Positions 39,844-51,675 of a stretch of DNA of 64,000 bases are shown here, piece after piece. Below the pieces are notes generated by a model. It was not told the origin of the DNA, ran no database searches, and saw nothing but the letters and a program-made list of their open reading frames with translations. Source of the DNA: Lingula anatina. Its lineage: Eukaryota > Brachiopoda > Lingulata > Lingulida > Lingulidae. Where the stretch lies: contig NW_019773848.1 in the NCBI RefSeq assembly GCF_001039355.2, forward strand, positions 173,635-237,634, in the 5' to 3' direction. Within the stretch, counting starts at the first letter, position 1. Every line of letters starts with the position of its first letter. A program made the position numbers and the translations under genes.

Positions 39844-42800
39844 ATGATGGCTGGTTTGTTGGAGACACCAGACCTTTCATACACTGACCATCAAGAATAC
39901 TTGTGGTGTAAGTTGACAGCAATTAATATGCAAAAAAATACGTTTAACTTTTCCAAACACGACCTACCTTCCAAGAATATCAGTATGTATGTTCACGTTA
40001 CAGCAAAATGCAGAAAAGTTTTAATTTTTTTCTTTTGTCTACCCTACTTACTTCTTAGCCTACATGAGAGAGCCTTTTCTTTGATGCTTTGATATTGTAT
40101 TAACGTAAAAAGCACACAGGTACCAGAAACTTGTATATTTCTTTAAGGTATTGTAGTCAATCTTTTGATCAATAAAATTTGACAGATAAATTTTGAAACT
40201 GTTTTTGATATTTACCAGGCGCAGAACTAAGCAAAGACAAGCCTCAGGCAATGTGGAACTTTAAAGAAGAAGATGAGGACAGGGACTTTCTGTCACATGT
40301 TTTATATCTTAAATCAGTATGGAAATTCAAATAATGAAATATTCACTTATTTCTAAATATTGAGTCTAATTAAAATGATATATTTGAGGCAAGGCCTCAA
40401 TTCTTAAAGAATTTTCATAGGGTTTTAAGGATAAATGTATAGTTAGTAAGGTGATACATTTGATATTCACTTTATTTATCAGCTACTTTTCATTAGTACC
40501 ACCAGCGTATACGCTGGCGGTACTCATGGTTTTAGTCCCGACCCGTCTCGTACAGCTCCGCTGGCTCCTGCGGCTCCGCAGTCGGGCGCCGGAAACAAGT
40601 CACCGTTACCGCTTCTCCTCCTAGACCGCCAGGACCTGTGTCCCCATCTCTTGGATTTAGGTCACATATAATCTCAACTTGAACACCCTGGTTTTTTTGT
40701 CTCTGTCGGTGCATTGGCCTGGGCGTGACACTTGTTGAAACGCACCCTTGTCAAAATTTTTGAAAATTCAAGGCTAAATATCTCCCAATCCAAAGGAATT
40801 ATGGGAAAAATTACTACAGAAGTCTGACCGAAAGGCATATGTGGAGATTCCAAATATGCCATTGGATTTGACTTTTGACCTTTTTTTCAAGGTCAAACAA
40901 GCCAAAATTTTCTAAAAATGGGAATTTTCTGCCAAAAAATATTTGTTTGTGCTATTTTTTGGAAACTACACAGATCTAAGCTCTCCTGTTATAGTGAGAG
41001 GTTACAATTGGGGACTCCTTTCATCTTTGGGAGTTATGGGTCAATCGGTGCAATTTCACGGGAGAAGCAGCCATTAGATACCGAAACTGAAAACTTGCTT
41101 TTATTCTGGAATGGTAAATGCCAGAGACCTTTTGTTCATCGCATTTTGTAGAACTTGTCAAGTGCAATACTGGGGGTGATGTCCATTTTTTTGTTTTCGA
41201 TATGGTTTAGGCATTGCGCTATATCAAAAATTACAACATTGCAATATTCAGTGGGGAAAATGTTAAATATTCCAAAATTAGCAGAGATATGCCCATAGTT
41301 ACTATTGAACTTTAATAGGAAGTCATATACTGGTAATCTATCTGTGGCCTTGAAATTGACCTTTGACCTACTTTTCATGATGAACTGCACTTTGCATATC
41401 TCCAAAACTGGCAAAGATAGTTACTGTTGAACTTGAATAGGAAGTCATATACTGGTAATCTTACTGTGATTCTGAAATTGACCTTTGACTTTCACCATGA
41501 ACTGAACTTTGCAAATTTTGCAGCCCTTATATAGTAGGCCTATCTCTAAAACTGGTAGAGATACGCCCTTAGCTACTGTTGAACTTGAGTAGGAAGTCAT
41601 ATATTGGGAATCTTACTGTGACCTTGAAATTGACCTTTGACCTACTTTTAACCATGAACTGAACTTTAGAAATTTTCTTTCCCTTATATCTCGAAAACTG
41701 GCAGAGATACGCCCATAGTTACTACTGAACTTAAATAGGAAGTCATATACTAGCAATGTAACTGTGATCTTGAAATTGACCTTTGACCTACTTTTTATGA
41801 TGAACTTTATTGTGCATGTTTTCTGGCCTTTATATCTCCAAAACTGGCAAAGAAATACCCATAGTTACTATTAAACTGAACTTTGCATATTTTCTTGCCC
41901 CTCTTATATTCAAAACTAGCAGAGATATGCCCAGTGTTGCCCCTAGGTTTTTTTTCTTTTGTCAGCATATATGCAACACTGATAACACATTTCAAGGAAA
42001 ACCGACAGGCCTATTGTCTAGAAAATCACAGGAGTGATCAATGTTAGGAAAATACAGGTCAATTGGAAAAACCATTTGATTGGACCATTTTTACAGTTGT
42101 TCTTTTTGCATTTATGCATATTTTGAGAACTCTTGTTTATTGCATTTTATAGAGCTTGTCAAGCACAAGACTGATAGTGGTGTCCCTTTTTCTTTGGTTT
42201 TCCATCCGAATGCGCTTACTTCAGCTGGTGGTACAATATCCAGAGGCGGTATCGCCTCTCTGATCCTCTAGTTTCATTTGTGTTCATTTTTGTTAAAAAA
42301 TTATATCCTGTTTCCACATGGTAAATAATTATTTCATTAATTTGAAATATTGTAACAAAAGTTACAGAAAAAAGTAATTAAAATAGTAAGATTGGAAGAT
42401 TAAGGACAGTGAATATCACAAAAATGGCCCCTTTATCTCATTCACTTTTTTTCAGGCAGTGTTAAGTACATCTGCTGAAACAGGAGAAGATAATGTGATT
42501 GAAGTGGAGACAACAGATTACAGTGGTTCTGTACTCAAAGTCCCCATTGCCTTCTTGAACAAGGGTCAAAAAAACATGGTATGACCATCTGCTGTCAGGG
42601 CTGGATCCAGAGATATTTTCTGACAGTCTTCTAAATTATCTTTGCTGGTCCATCCACCTTTTCTGACCGTCTTGCAACAGAAGAAATTAAATATTCTTTA
42701 ATGTAAAGTTGAAAATTTGACCGTCTCCTGGAAGACCCAGAAGACGGCCTAAATCCACCCCTTGCTGTAGCAAATTGACTTCCTTGCATTTTTATGGAGA

Positions 42801-45417
42801 TGTGTCGTATTTTTAGGCAGGTAATTAATATGCGTTGTAAATGCTTCAAAATATGAATAGATTTCATGTTCTTACTTTTTTGTGTATAGATGACAATTGT
42901 TTACAAATCATAATTAACATTTGATACAATTCAACCTCAATAGTGTCATGTGGACCACAGTTTTGATCAGAACACCCCAGCAACATTCCGCCTAATAGCT
43001 GGCACAGGCCCAGTATTTCTAACGGCTCAACACCAGGTGGAGTTCCCACAGGATGAGGAAGAAGAGGATAGTGATGAATATGGTGAACATGACACTCAGT
43101 CAGAGGAGGAAGTGACACAAGAGGAGAATGAAGATGTGGGCGGAAAGTTGTCAAAAGCGCGCAAAAGGAAGGCCACTACACCAGCAACTGGAAAGGAGAA
43201 GGTTCAGTATTATTCTGGACATAGTTCATCTACGTTTTGTTTTGATAAATGTTTTTAAAGTTAAGTCAGTTTATTCAAGAAAAAATGGTTTTATAGATAT
43301 CCAATTTGCTCTTTTGTGGTTTTTAAAATGGAAATACTGCAAAAGCAAGGAATTAACTAATAATCTTACAGGTTTTGTAAAAGATGACTTAAAAAGATAA
43401 TGGAGTCTCTTATTCCAATGAATTCAGCTCTTTTATTTATTTATTTATTTATTTTAATTTATGTGCAGCGTGGAAAAATAGATCCAAAGGCAGAAGAAAA
43501 AGACGAAAGTATGGAAGCCAGCACAAATGGAACTGTATGTAGGAAATAAATATTTCAGTATATGTATAGTGTGATGTCTCGGCAGATTACTAAATTTGAT
43601 ACATTTTATCAAAATGTTTTTCTTTTTCCACCATTCATACATGCCTTCAGATTAGAAATGGGTTGTTATGTGGTTCCATAATATCCTATGCAGTATATTG
43701 GAGCTCAATGTAGTCTCTCTTTATTTATGTATACAAAGTTTCTTTTCACTATATCAGGAGAGCGATGAAGAAGACGAAGAATTGGAAGAGGAAGAAGAAA
43801 GCGAGGAGGAGGAAGAAGAGGAAGAGAGTCCAGAAAAGAGGTATGTTTTAACAAATTTTAGAATTGAATTAAAGATGCATAGAAAGAGAGTAGGCATTTC
43901 AAATTATTGACACTTACCTGACAAATTCCACCATATAGTTTCAAATAGTGTAACTTAAAGAAATGCCACAGGGTTTCCTTTCATTATTCCTGAAAATTGT
44001 TACTTAAACAGATTTTTACTTCCTTAGCTATATATAACTCGGTCGTTTTTGCCAACTTTCATTTGCCTCGTACATTACTACGTCATTTGGGGGATTTTTA
44101 CCAACTGGAGGGATGGAACAGTAGGCCAAGTTTATGACCAGGGCTCCATATCTCGAAAGGTTCGCTATGTTGTGCACGTGAGCAAGTGTCTCGATTCCAT
44201 GGCCCCGTATCTCGAAATAGAATCAGTTATGGAATCGAGACACTAACGCACGTGCGCAACATAGCGAACCTTTTGAGATACGGAGCCCAGACATTTAAAG
44301 AAGATGCAGTTTTAAAGCTTTCTTCTGGCTGACTGAGTGATTAATTTGGTTTATCCTTTGGCTTGTGGATGAGTTGTGTGAGAAACTGGTAGTAGTTATG
44401 TATTACAGGGAATCTGTTGTCTCTTTGTATGTACATGTATGTACATTCCATATACAATAATTATATCTTGAAGATTTGCAATAATTATATCTTAAAGATG
44501 TAATAAGAGCTTTTTGATAATCACACCGCTCAAAATTCACATGCTGTGGAAAGATATTCCTTCCTGTAGAAAATGTGACTTTATCTAAAATGGGAACATT
44601 TTTGGACCACCCCATGTAATGACCCAATGTGTCATATCTCATGATGAAATGATTTTTGTGCTGGAGCAACCCTGAATGTCTTTACCTCATGAATTAAATA
44701 ATCATTTACTCTCAATATAATTGCTACTAGTACTGCGTCATTGTATGATAACTGTTATGTGATCTTTATTTTTGTTTTATTTTTTAGCAAAAAATCAAAG
44801 AAGAAGAAGGTAGGAATAATAATAAAGATTATTATACAAGTTTTTATTGTTTTAAAAATTAATGAAGAAGTTATTGTTTCTCACTGAGAAAAATTGAAGG
44901 AATTTATAAAACTTTGCTTAAATTTCAAAAGAGACGGAGACTTTTCATGTTGAACTGTTTTTGTTTTTCTTATCAGGTAGTTATTAACTTTATACATATG
45001 AACTGAAACATTTTTTGTGAATGATTGATTTGCAAAAATGTTTTTTTCATAGGGAGCAGCCAATGGTAAAACTACATCTAAGAAAGCTGCACCAGCTAAG
45101 GCAAAGGTAATAACAAATTTCTGTTATACATAATGTGATGCCCATGAAAGGTTCTCACTTTTGAATAATTTCATCTTAAGATTTGGTCCAGACCCATCCA
45201 ACATTATACCCCATGAATTTTATTTCGCAGTGAATTGAGTATGTTACGTTTGAATTTTGTTATTTTGAATATTGTTTTGCTCTTTATCATGGTGAACAGT
45301 TAATATCAAATACACCAATTTTTGTTTTTATATAGTTTCATTGGACAATAACTTAATTTCTTTGAATTCCAGCCTACATCTGCCAAGAAAGCAAGCAAAG
45401 GAAAGAAAGTAAAATGA
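39844..45417 (+). CDS. NPM: Nucleoplasmin/nucleophosmin family histone chaperone, nine exons
   Basis: Exons: 39844-39907, 40219-40316, 42456-42578, 42944-43201, 43469-43534, 43758-43840, 44788-44809, 45053-45106, 45373-45417; 270 residues. The N-terminal core (about residues 20-125) has LWCAELSKDKP, the strand motif YSGSVLKVPIAFL and FRLIAGTGPVFLTAQH, the eight-stranded pentameric core of the family. Acidic tracts follow (DEEEEDSDEY; a second, almost unbroken Glu run in exon 6), then a Lys-rich tail (KKSKKKK, KKASKGKKVK) that should supply nuclear and nucleolar targeting. There is no NPM1-type C-terminal three-helix domain. These proteins store and deposit histones and assist ribosome assembly. 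An alternative start is the second ATG (39847). The last three exons are repeated at 52507-53137. Intron 2 holds a tandem-repeat element. Confidence 0.93.
40496..42271. mobile_element. Helentron/Helitron-like non-autonomous element with a tandem-repeat core in NPM intron 2
   Basis: GTACCACCAGC at 40496-40506 is matched by its exact inverse GCTGGTGGTAC at 42224-42234. A near-perfect 26-base palindrome (TACC..CAGCGTATACGCTG..GGTA) lies at the left end, 40497-40522. At the right end a perfect hairpin GAGGCG-GTAT-CGCCTC (42243-42258) is followed nine bases later by CTAG (42268-42271) and T. The middle (about 41270-41960) has four or more degenerate 120-150-bp units marked by 'aggaagtcatatac' at 41318, 41439, 41591 and 41738 and by 'gacctttgacc'. 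Subterminal inverted repeats, a 3' hairpin and central tandem repeats are the known layout of HINE/DINE-1/pearl elements. Exact ends are inferred. Confidence 0.6.
42596..42764. mobile_element. hAT-like MITE in NPM intron 3
   Basis: The ends read CAGGGCTGGATCCAG and, inverted, CAAGGGGTGGATTTAG, the CAGGG-type termini of hAT elements. The interior folds back through 'gaccgtct' and 'agacggcc' motifs. No convincing target-site duplication can be read. Confidence 0.55.
44139..44290. repeat. 152-bp foldback element in NPM intron 6
   Basis: Two arms of about 60 bases are inverted copies: GGCTCCATATCTCGAAAGG on the left, GGCTCCGTATCTCAAAAGG inward from the right, with a loop of about 28 bases. The left arm includes GCACGTGAG, an E-box. 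No target-site duplication is clear. It is conserved at 51892-52043. Confidence 0.8.
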
Positions 45418-46811
45418 AGTAAAAGAGAGCAGACAGTTGAATTGACCCATGGACTTTTATCTTTGTTCAAAATCTCATTTGTCAGAAGTTGCTGACTAAG
45501 TATAATCAGTTTTGCAGTTCGATGGTGCTATGAAATAATGTCTCCAAAATCACCAAATCTGATTCGTTTTTTCCGTTTTGTTTAGGCAGTAATTTTCTCA
45601 ACTTTGTGGGGTTTTGCATTATAATATAACAGTTAAAAATGTTTATCAGTTATTTTTTCTTTAAAAAAAAAGAAACGCGTTGGTTTATTTGAAAGTTCTT
45701 TTTAAAAATAAGTAATCGTGAACATAATTTCGATGAGTCTTGGATATCTCCTGGTATGAATATGATTTTTTGTTCAGTTTGATAGTGAAACTGATCTGTT
45801 AGATTGGCAATAATTTATCCAAGTACAAGGCACAGTTATTGAATTATGGCAGCTAAAGTTTAATCAAAGTTCAACCGAAATTGTGCGCTATACAGAATTA
45901 ACCAATAAAATACTTTGAATAAAAGACCGTTTGTACCTTTGAATTGTTTCCCCTGCTCCTGCTGATATACTCTAAAATAAAGTCTGAAGAGAACAATCGA
46001 AATTTTGTAAATTTGGACGGCCATGCTTTGTCCCGAGTGTCAAAAGCAGGTGGTGATATTAAACTTAAAACGCTTACTTATGAGTTTGCAGATAGTAGAG
46101 GGGTGTCTGAAATTCTAGGTGTCTCGTGCGTGCATGCTCTCTTTTGTGACCCGTTGTCTGTCAACCCTGAAAAGTGTGGCACATCATTCCTCGGTTTGGA
46201 CGTGTGAGAAGAGATTGAAGACTGTATTGCAAGATCTATACGCAAGTTATAGTGCGAATTATCATTTTTGCTTATTTGATACACTACTGAAGGCCTATGG
46301 ACCCTTGCGCTCCGTTTTCCGTGTGGCATTCGTTTTGCCTAACCAATCACGATCCCGCCATTTAAATCTGAAAATGAAATGTGATTAAAGGGATGACAAT
46401 TCTTCGTATAGGATCCATATTTCACAATAATATATTGTCAATAACTCGTAGAAATATAATAAATTCTATTTAACCACCAAAACGGCGGTTGTTCTGGAAT
46501 CTGTGCTTGCCATCAGACCACGTGACCTCCATAGATGGCTATAGGCCTACCTCCGTTATAATCTCTTAAGAGATTATTACAAAAAAACTTTTTAGAAAAA
46601 AACAAGGACTAACTGTCGGAACGAATTCATTAACGATTGGTGTGGGAAATCTTCGTTTTGGCCAAAATGAAATAAAGACTTCAATGACTTGCATTTCTCT
46701 CATCTTACTCTTAAATTCAGTCCAGTTAAAACGGTTACTTTTAAATTACTTAAGATGTAATTAGTGGCCACGCAGACAATTTGAAGGCATGCTTGAACAC
46801 AAATTACTTAC
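45418..46811. other. Intergenic region between NPM and the lectin gene
   Basis: It holds the NPM 3' UTR (AATAAA near 45905 and 45918), a CCAAT box near 46340, a CACGTG E-box at 46519-46524 and a perfect 20-base palindrome centred on CTTAAG at 46558-46577, also kept in copy 2 (54284-54303). The final lectin exon must lie here but I could not place it. Confidence 0.5.
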
Positions 46812-47837
46812 CATTTGCCTTCATTTTCCATACAAGTTGTTCATGTATATCATAAACTGCCATTTGTCCCTCTTTGTCGATTTCCATCCAAGCTGCGCTT
46901 CGATTAGGGCTGCCGTGATGAGTCGACCATTTTTGGATCCATTTACCATTGAACAAGATTGATATTGCAATATTGGCGTCGGGTTTCAACGTCAACTGGA
47001 CTTGTATTTGTTCGACATTAGGCATGTTACTGGCCGTTCCAGAGGCCCAAATGATCTGAAATTTAATTTGCGTTCGATACAGTTTGTGGATTGCTGATGA
47101 TACATGTACACGCTCTCCCATCAAATTACACTGAAAGGCCCATGAAAATCTTTTTCTACTTACATCGATTCCATGAACCTTTTGCATGGTGTCGAATTCT
47201 GACCCCCCTTTTTTCATAATTGCAAACTATTTTATTAATTGGACGTACCGGTAGAGATTTGTCTATACTTTACTGAAAGCAACCTGTCAGGCATTCCTGA
47301 AGCCTTAAGTTGCTAAAATGAAGGGATTGATGTAGGTGTATATGTGGGTGCATTTATTTAAGTACCTTATTTTCAGCGCTCATATCGTAAAGCACTAGGT
47401 TTTCGTCAGACTGCATAACAAGTTTATATGGTCCGTTACAGAGATACTCATCGTTGGTGAGAATATCGCCAACTTCCAGCTCTGATCGGCCCATGTAACA
47501 ATACGGGAATGGAGGATCCACTGCCGTTACTACATGGAACGGAACGAATTTGAAAGAAATTTCATTAAATCAGTTTTGTCATCTTTCTCATAAAGACGAT
47601 AATAAGTTCTACATGTACAGTAGTTACAATATGTATATAACCAATATGGTAGTTTATCCTTTGTACCGTATGTGCACTAAGCCTATTTGTTACCAGCACT
47701 TGTATACCGCTTTTTAGATACTTACTTACTTAATGGATTGGTCAAATATAAATATGAGGCAATATTTATAAAGTCTGAAACCGAAACCGACCTGTTCCAA
47801 CCAAGACTGCAAATGTGAAGAAATATGAGAGCCTCAT
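46812..47837 (-). CDS. Secreted bulb-type (GNA-like) mannose-binding lectin, copy 1, 3' end not found
   Basis: Exons read: 47837-47792, 47529-47366, 47055-46812, with consistent phases. Exon 1 encodes a likely signal peptide (MRLSYFFTFAVLVGT). The mature part has a B_lectin pattern: LEVGDILTNDEYLCNGPYKL, then QSDENLVLY, a perfect QxDxNxVxY mannose-binding motif, then DMSAENK joined to IIWASGTASN across the intron. Two more blades have degenerate motifs (LKPDANIAISI and EIDKEGQMAVYD), so one intact sugar site is expected. Exon 3 ends in phase 1 at a GTAAGT donor, so a further exon should supply the stop. A role in carbohydrate recognition or innate defence is typical of secreted family members but is inferred here. 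An in-frame upstream ATG at 47954 is possible but less likely. Confidence 0.8.
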
Positions 47838-48171
47838 ACTTGCTGTGACAGCGACGCACACAGAGTAATAAATGTGAGGATGGCCTACTGGTTTTAAAGC
47901 CATATGGGCGACTTTTTTGTATAAAATAAAGCAAGTCTTGTGATGAATTAGCATGATGTGATTTCATACTATGTTGAATTCAGTTTATTTCCTTACTTGT
48001 GAAAAGAATCGGTATTGTAGATTGCTCCGAGAGGCGGAAATCTTCTTGAACGATTTTATGAAATCAGTGTAAAAAAAGAGCTTAGACGGTGTTTAGATGA
48101 ATGATGTAAAATTGGTATTTGACGCTGTTGGAGAAAAAGTGCTGAAAGCGCAATACAATCCCTTTTTACGT
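47838..48171. promoter_or_regulatory. Upstream region of the lectin gene, copy 1
   Basis: This is the presumed promoter side of the lectin gene. No TATA box is convincing. The same sequence at 55571-55904 lacks the neighbouring transposon. Confidence 0.35.
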
Positions 48172-48339
48172 CAGGCCCGTAGCCAGCAATTTCAAAAGGG
48201 GGGTTCTTTTTCTGAAAAAGTGGACCTTTTCCCATAAAAACTTCATGTGCCTCGATCAAATTTTACCCAGAGTGGAACTTTTCCCAGCAAAAGGGGCGGT
48301 TCTTTCGAACCCCCCGAACCCCCCCTGGCTACGGGCCTG
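48172..48339. mobile_element. 168-bp CAGGCC-ended MITE with 5-bp TSD
   Basis: The ends read CAGGCCCGTAGCCAG from both sides. TACGT flanks it at 48167-48171 and 48340-48344, and the other copy of the block has a single TACGT at the empty site (in cctttttacgttgtac near 55900). The termini fit hAT-type elements, while the 5-bp duplication is shorter than the usual 8. Confidence 0.92.
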
Positions 48340-48489
48340 TACGTTGTACTTTGCGCCAACAATTCACTTCCCATACCTTTAAAATGTGAAACTCTGATCT
48401 TATCTTTATGTGAGTTAGGCCTAGAGTATACTCATCCAAATTACAGCTGTTAATTTCTCATTCCAACGGATGACTTCTTATGTATCTAA

Positions 48490-48704
48490 GGCTCTGTTCT
48501 CACAACTTTTAGATCGATCTATCACCGCGGGGAGTCTCACTAGATTACTGTCAGATAATCCCCCTTAAGTGTCCGTCCCCGCCTACTACAAGCTTTAAGG
48601 GGTAATTAACTTTCGTGTCCGCCCGGCTGACAGCTATTTAGCGTGAACCCCCAGGGAGTTAGGTCGATCCAATGTAGGTCGATCTAATCTATGAGAATGG
48701 GGTG
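48490..48704. mobile_element. 215-bp Harbinger-like MITE, copy 2
   Basis: TAA flanks it at 48487-48489 and 48705-48707. The empty site in copy 2 of the block reads tatctaaagtgctggg (near 56045). The inner terminal region carries TTTTAGATCGATC and, from the right, ATTAGATCGACC. It is exactly 215 bp. It shares long interior blocks (ggggagtctcactagattac; gcgtgaacccccagggagtt) with the copy at 3002. Confidence 0.93.
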
Positions 48705-48707
48705 TAA

Positions 48708-49373
48708 AGTGCTGGGCGTGACATATTTTAATATGCCAGAGTGTATATTTCAATTAAGCTTTCTGATGTTACTTCACACGTGCAACTGTACAATGTTTCA
48801 TAATCTCTATGTTCTATCTTATGGTTATGGATATACAATCAACACTTGTCGAAGCAAGATGTATATATGTATTATTGCAGTTTATAAACCTCCTTGGTTG
48901 CAGAAAAGGTGAAAACCATATGTCATCCAGTACGAAACGATACAGGAATATAAAGAATGTGTGGAACTATAAATGTAAGGTTTTGTGGAGGTAATGGGGG
49001 TTCTATCAATCAGCCTTGGAGGCCGACTCACTTAAAAGCGATGCCGACTAATTCCCTGATGGTCTTCACACGCATCGTCCCTGCAGGGGCTTAGCAATAG
49101 CCGAGATTTAATCCGTTTAATGGCGCATGAGGAGGGGGGGGGTAGACCATCAGGGGATTGAGCGGCTTCCTTTAAAGTAGGGTCGGCCATATTTAGTTGG
49201 TCCGTGGATCAGCTGTCCTGAATGCGCTCTTTGCTTAACAACCAAGTTAAAAAAAGCACAATACGTAGTTAATGGCTCGGGGATAATTAGCCTTATGCAT
49301 ACGGCAAAACATGATCTGCATGGCTACCCCTCTTACGACCCATCAGTACCGACGTGTCGCTCACTATATACAT
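48708..49373. other. Non-coding interval within copy 1
   Basis: No gene is seen. Collinear with about 56048-56725 in copy 2, including a G run near 49133-49141 that is longer in copy 2. Confidence 0.5.
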
Positions 49374-49922
49374 CAGGCCTACCCAACTACCAGACTCGGC
49401 ACCGAATGATCCTGAATTCACCGGTAGATCAGACCACACTACCCGTTTTCAAGGTGTGTGTCAGATCGCATTACACAGTATCAGACGCGACACCGCTCTT
49501 GCCTAGTACGCAATGTGATAGTGACGATTCTCAGCGGGGTTGAAAAGCATTGCATCACCACTCAAAATTTGTTCAGGGTACGATACTGTGTAATGCGATC
49601 TGACACACACCTTGAAAACGGGTAGTGTGGTCTGATCTACCGGTGAATTCAGGATCATTCNCAGACCACACTACCCGTTTTCAAGGTGTGTGTCAGATCG
49701 CATTACACAGTATCAGACGCGACACCGCTCTTGCCTAGTACGCAATGTGATAGTGACGATTCTCAGCGGGGTTGAAAAGCATTGCATCACCACTCAAAAT
49801 TTGTTCAGGGTACGATACTGTGTAATGCGATCTGACACACACCTTGAAAACGGGTAGTGTGGTCTGATCTACCGGTGAATTCAGCATCATTCGGTGCCGA
49901 GTCTGGTAGTTGGGTAGGCCTG
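49374..49922. mobile_element. CAGGCC-ended palindromic MITE with 5-bp TSD, internally duplicated at a contig join
   Basis: TACAT flanks it at 49369-49373 and 49923-49927; the empty site in copy 2 reads tatatacatgcac (near 56720). The ends read CAGGCCTACCCAACTACCAG from both sides and the arms pair over more than 100 bases. The n at 49661 interrupts it, and 49430-49660 is repeated as 49662-49892. This looks like an unmerged overlap between two contigs. The real element is therefore probably 317 bp. Confidence 0.92.
49661..49661. other. Single-base gap (n) inside a MITE
   Basis: The 231 bases before the n recur directly after it, as expected when overlapping contig ends are joined without merging. 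Confidence 0.9.
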
Positions 49923-50987
49923 TACATGCACTACGTTATTTCGGGATATGTAGGGAGTCTGTAAATTGTGCAGATCACAACAAAAAACGTAACAACATTT
50001 TTACTACCATGTCAAGTACGTTTTATAACGAGTGCCTTTGTAATTTGGAGTCGGAAATTACTAACGCCGGGCTATCCATATGGACTATCAGATCAGTGGG
50101 GGGAGTTTTGCAATAGAATTAATCGGCATAAAGAAAGAAAAAAAAACGTTTACCGAACTTCAGATTTAGATAACTAAAAAATTGACCATAGTTAAATGAA
50201 ATTTCGCAAAAGATGACTAACTGAAAAACTTTAAATCAGTTAATCCATTCGTTACCTTTATGAAAAATAACTTAAATTATTTGTACTTACCATAACATAT
50301 TCACTGCAGTATCGTGTTGGAGTTTATTTAGATATAACTTTTGTGAAAAAATGCCATAAGCATAATTCTGTCATGAAAATTGTTGCAACTTTTTCTGTAT
50401 TTGCATGTAGATGAAATCAAAGCCGACTAGACATTACCTGTCTCAAATCTGGATTAATACTGAGTTAAAACATTGCTAGAATCTTGAAAAGCGAAATCTA
50501 TCATCTCGGAAAGTGAGAATTTATGCCAGTATCTGATATATTGTCAAGCCCTTCCGCTTGTTCAGTGAATATTAGACATGATGATGATCAAACCATTCAC
50601 CTTGCACTTCTCTTATTATTCATTCACATTCCACGGGCACATTGCTCATTTGCGCAATAGTACAAAGGTTTTAGATGGAGCGAGAGCGATAAAATGATCC
50701 AATTAATATTACGTAACTATGCAGAATTCCAATTTGCACGTATTAACCAAGAACTAGAACTTATCAAATGGTTGAACAATTTATAAAGGGGTTTCACATC
50801 TTCCGTAATTAGTGAAATCACCCGTATGGTAGTTTATGCCATGGCAAGTGCAATTATCTTTTTTTGTGTACATAATTTATTATTGAGTTGCTCGTGGGAG
50901 CTCTACTATATTGCTGACGTCAGATATATACAGAGGGACGAGTTTGCAAAATATCCCAGTGAGGAGAGAGCACTCAACTTCACAGAT
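49923..50987. other. Region upstream of the truncated glycosyltransferase, copy 1
   Basis: This is the presumed promoter and 5' UTR side of the gene. TTTATAAAG near 50780 is TATA-like. The MITE present at 57400 in copy 2 is absent here (empty site gaatattagacatg near 50570). No other gene is seen. Confidence 0.5.
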
Positions 50988-51674
50988 ATGACGCAGTGTC
51001 TACGCAGTTGTCTACGGAAATTCCTTTGCATGATGTATTTAAGTGCTGTTGTTAGTCTTTTGCTTTTACTTTATATGGTATGTATGATACCGACTAAAAT
51101 CAAAAGGAACGATAAAATAGACACTGTAAATCAGTTATCGTCGCTAAATGGAGAGGCGCTGAATGCAAAGTTTTTAAACGAAAAACTAAAGGATATAGGG
51201 TTTATTGACGGAAAATCCATTTCAGAATTTCAGTTGAAAAATGCCACTCTTCATTCAAGGCGTAGCATTCTAGAATGGATTGCAAAGCAAACAAAAATAG
51301 AACTCAGTAAACTCGAAAACTTCAGACGGGATGTTGGGCCTGTGATATCGTACGATAGAGACCTTTCTCTGCGCTCAAATTCTGTGACATGTTACATAGA
51401 GGACACATTATCTTACTGTGGCCATGATGGTCCTGCAATGATATCCGCAGTGCTTTACGCCGTAGAACTACTGACATCATGTCTTTTATTGGGAGGTGAA
51501 CCCATAGTGAAATGGTACCACTGCAATTTCTGTGGAAGCGAATCCAAACAACAGGTGAATCATTTTAATTGGTTCTTCGAGCCTCTAGAAGATGGGGACA
51601 AGAATAAGCCAGAACATAAAATCTGCATAGTGTCTCATGAGCCTGTAGTAAAATCATATGGAATAGATATTTTG
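50988..51674 (+). pseudogene. Glycosyltransferase gene, copy 1, cut at a contig join
   Basis: About 229 codons are nearly identical to the N-terminal part of the gene at 58026, including the membrane segment, and then stop at the n. The truncation is an assembly boundary, not an observed mutation. An open frame extends upstream to 50826 in this copy but is closed by indels in copy 2, so the start MTQC is preferred. Confidence 0.85.
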
Positions 51675-51675
51675 N
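51675..51675. other. Single-base gap (n), junction between the two ~7 kb copies
   Basis: Glycosyltransferase coding sequence runs up to it and NPM intron 6 sequence begins after it. Confidence 0.9.

Larger units (their letters stand above)
43924..51674. repeat. First copy of a ~7 kb duplicated block
   Basis: It aligns collinearly with 51677-58712. Contents: end of NPM intron 6, the last three NPM exons, the lectin gene, three mobile elements absent from the other copy (48172, 48490, 49374) and the 5' part of the glycosyltransferase gene, cut at the n at 51675. After removing the insertions the two copies are almost the same length, about 6.8 kb. Confidence 0.92.

Noticed and set aside
40532-40714. 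60-codon frame in NPM intron 2
   Set aside because: It overlaps the left end of the Helentron-like element and has no protein features.
41150-41960. Tandem units as a CRISPR-like or simple satellite array
   Set aside because: Units are long, degenerate and without spacers, and they are bounded by transposon-like ends in an animal intron.
46078-46329. 84-codon minus-strand frame as the last lectin exon
   Set aside because: No lectin-like features and no clear acceptor in the right phase; left as unplaced.
50826-50987. N-terminal extension of the truncated glycosyltransferase
   Set aside because: Indels close the matching upstream frame in the complete copy, so it is not maintained as coding.
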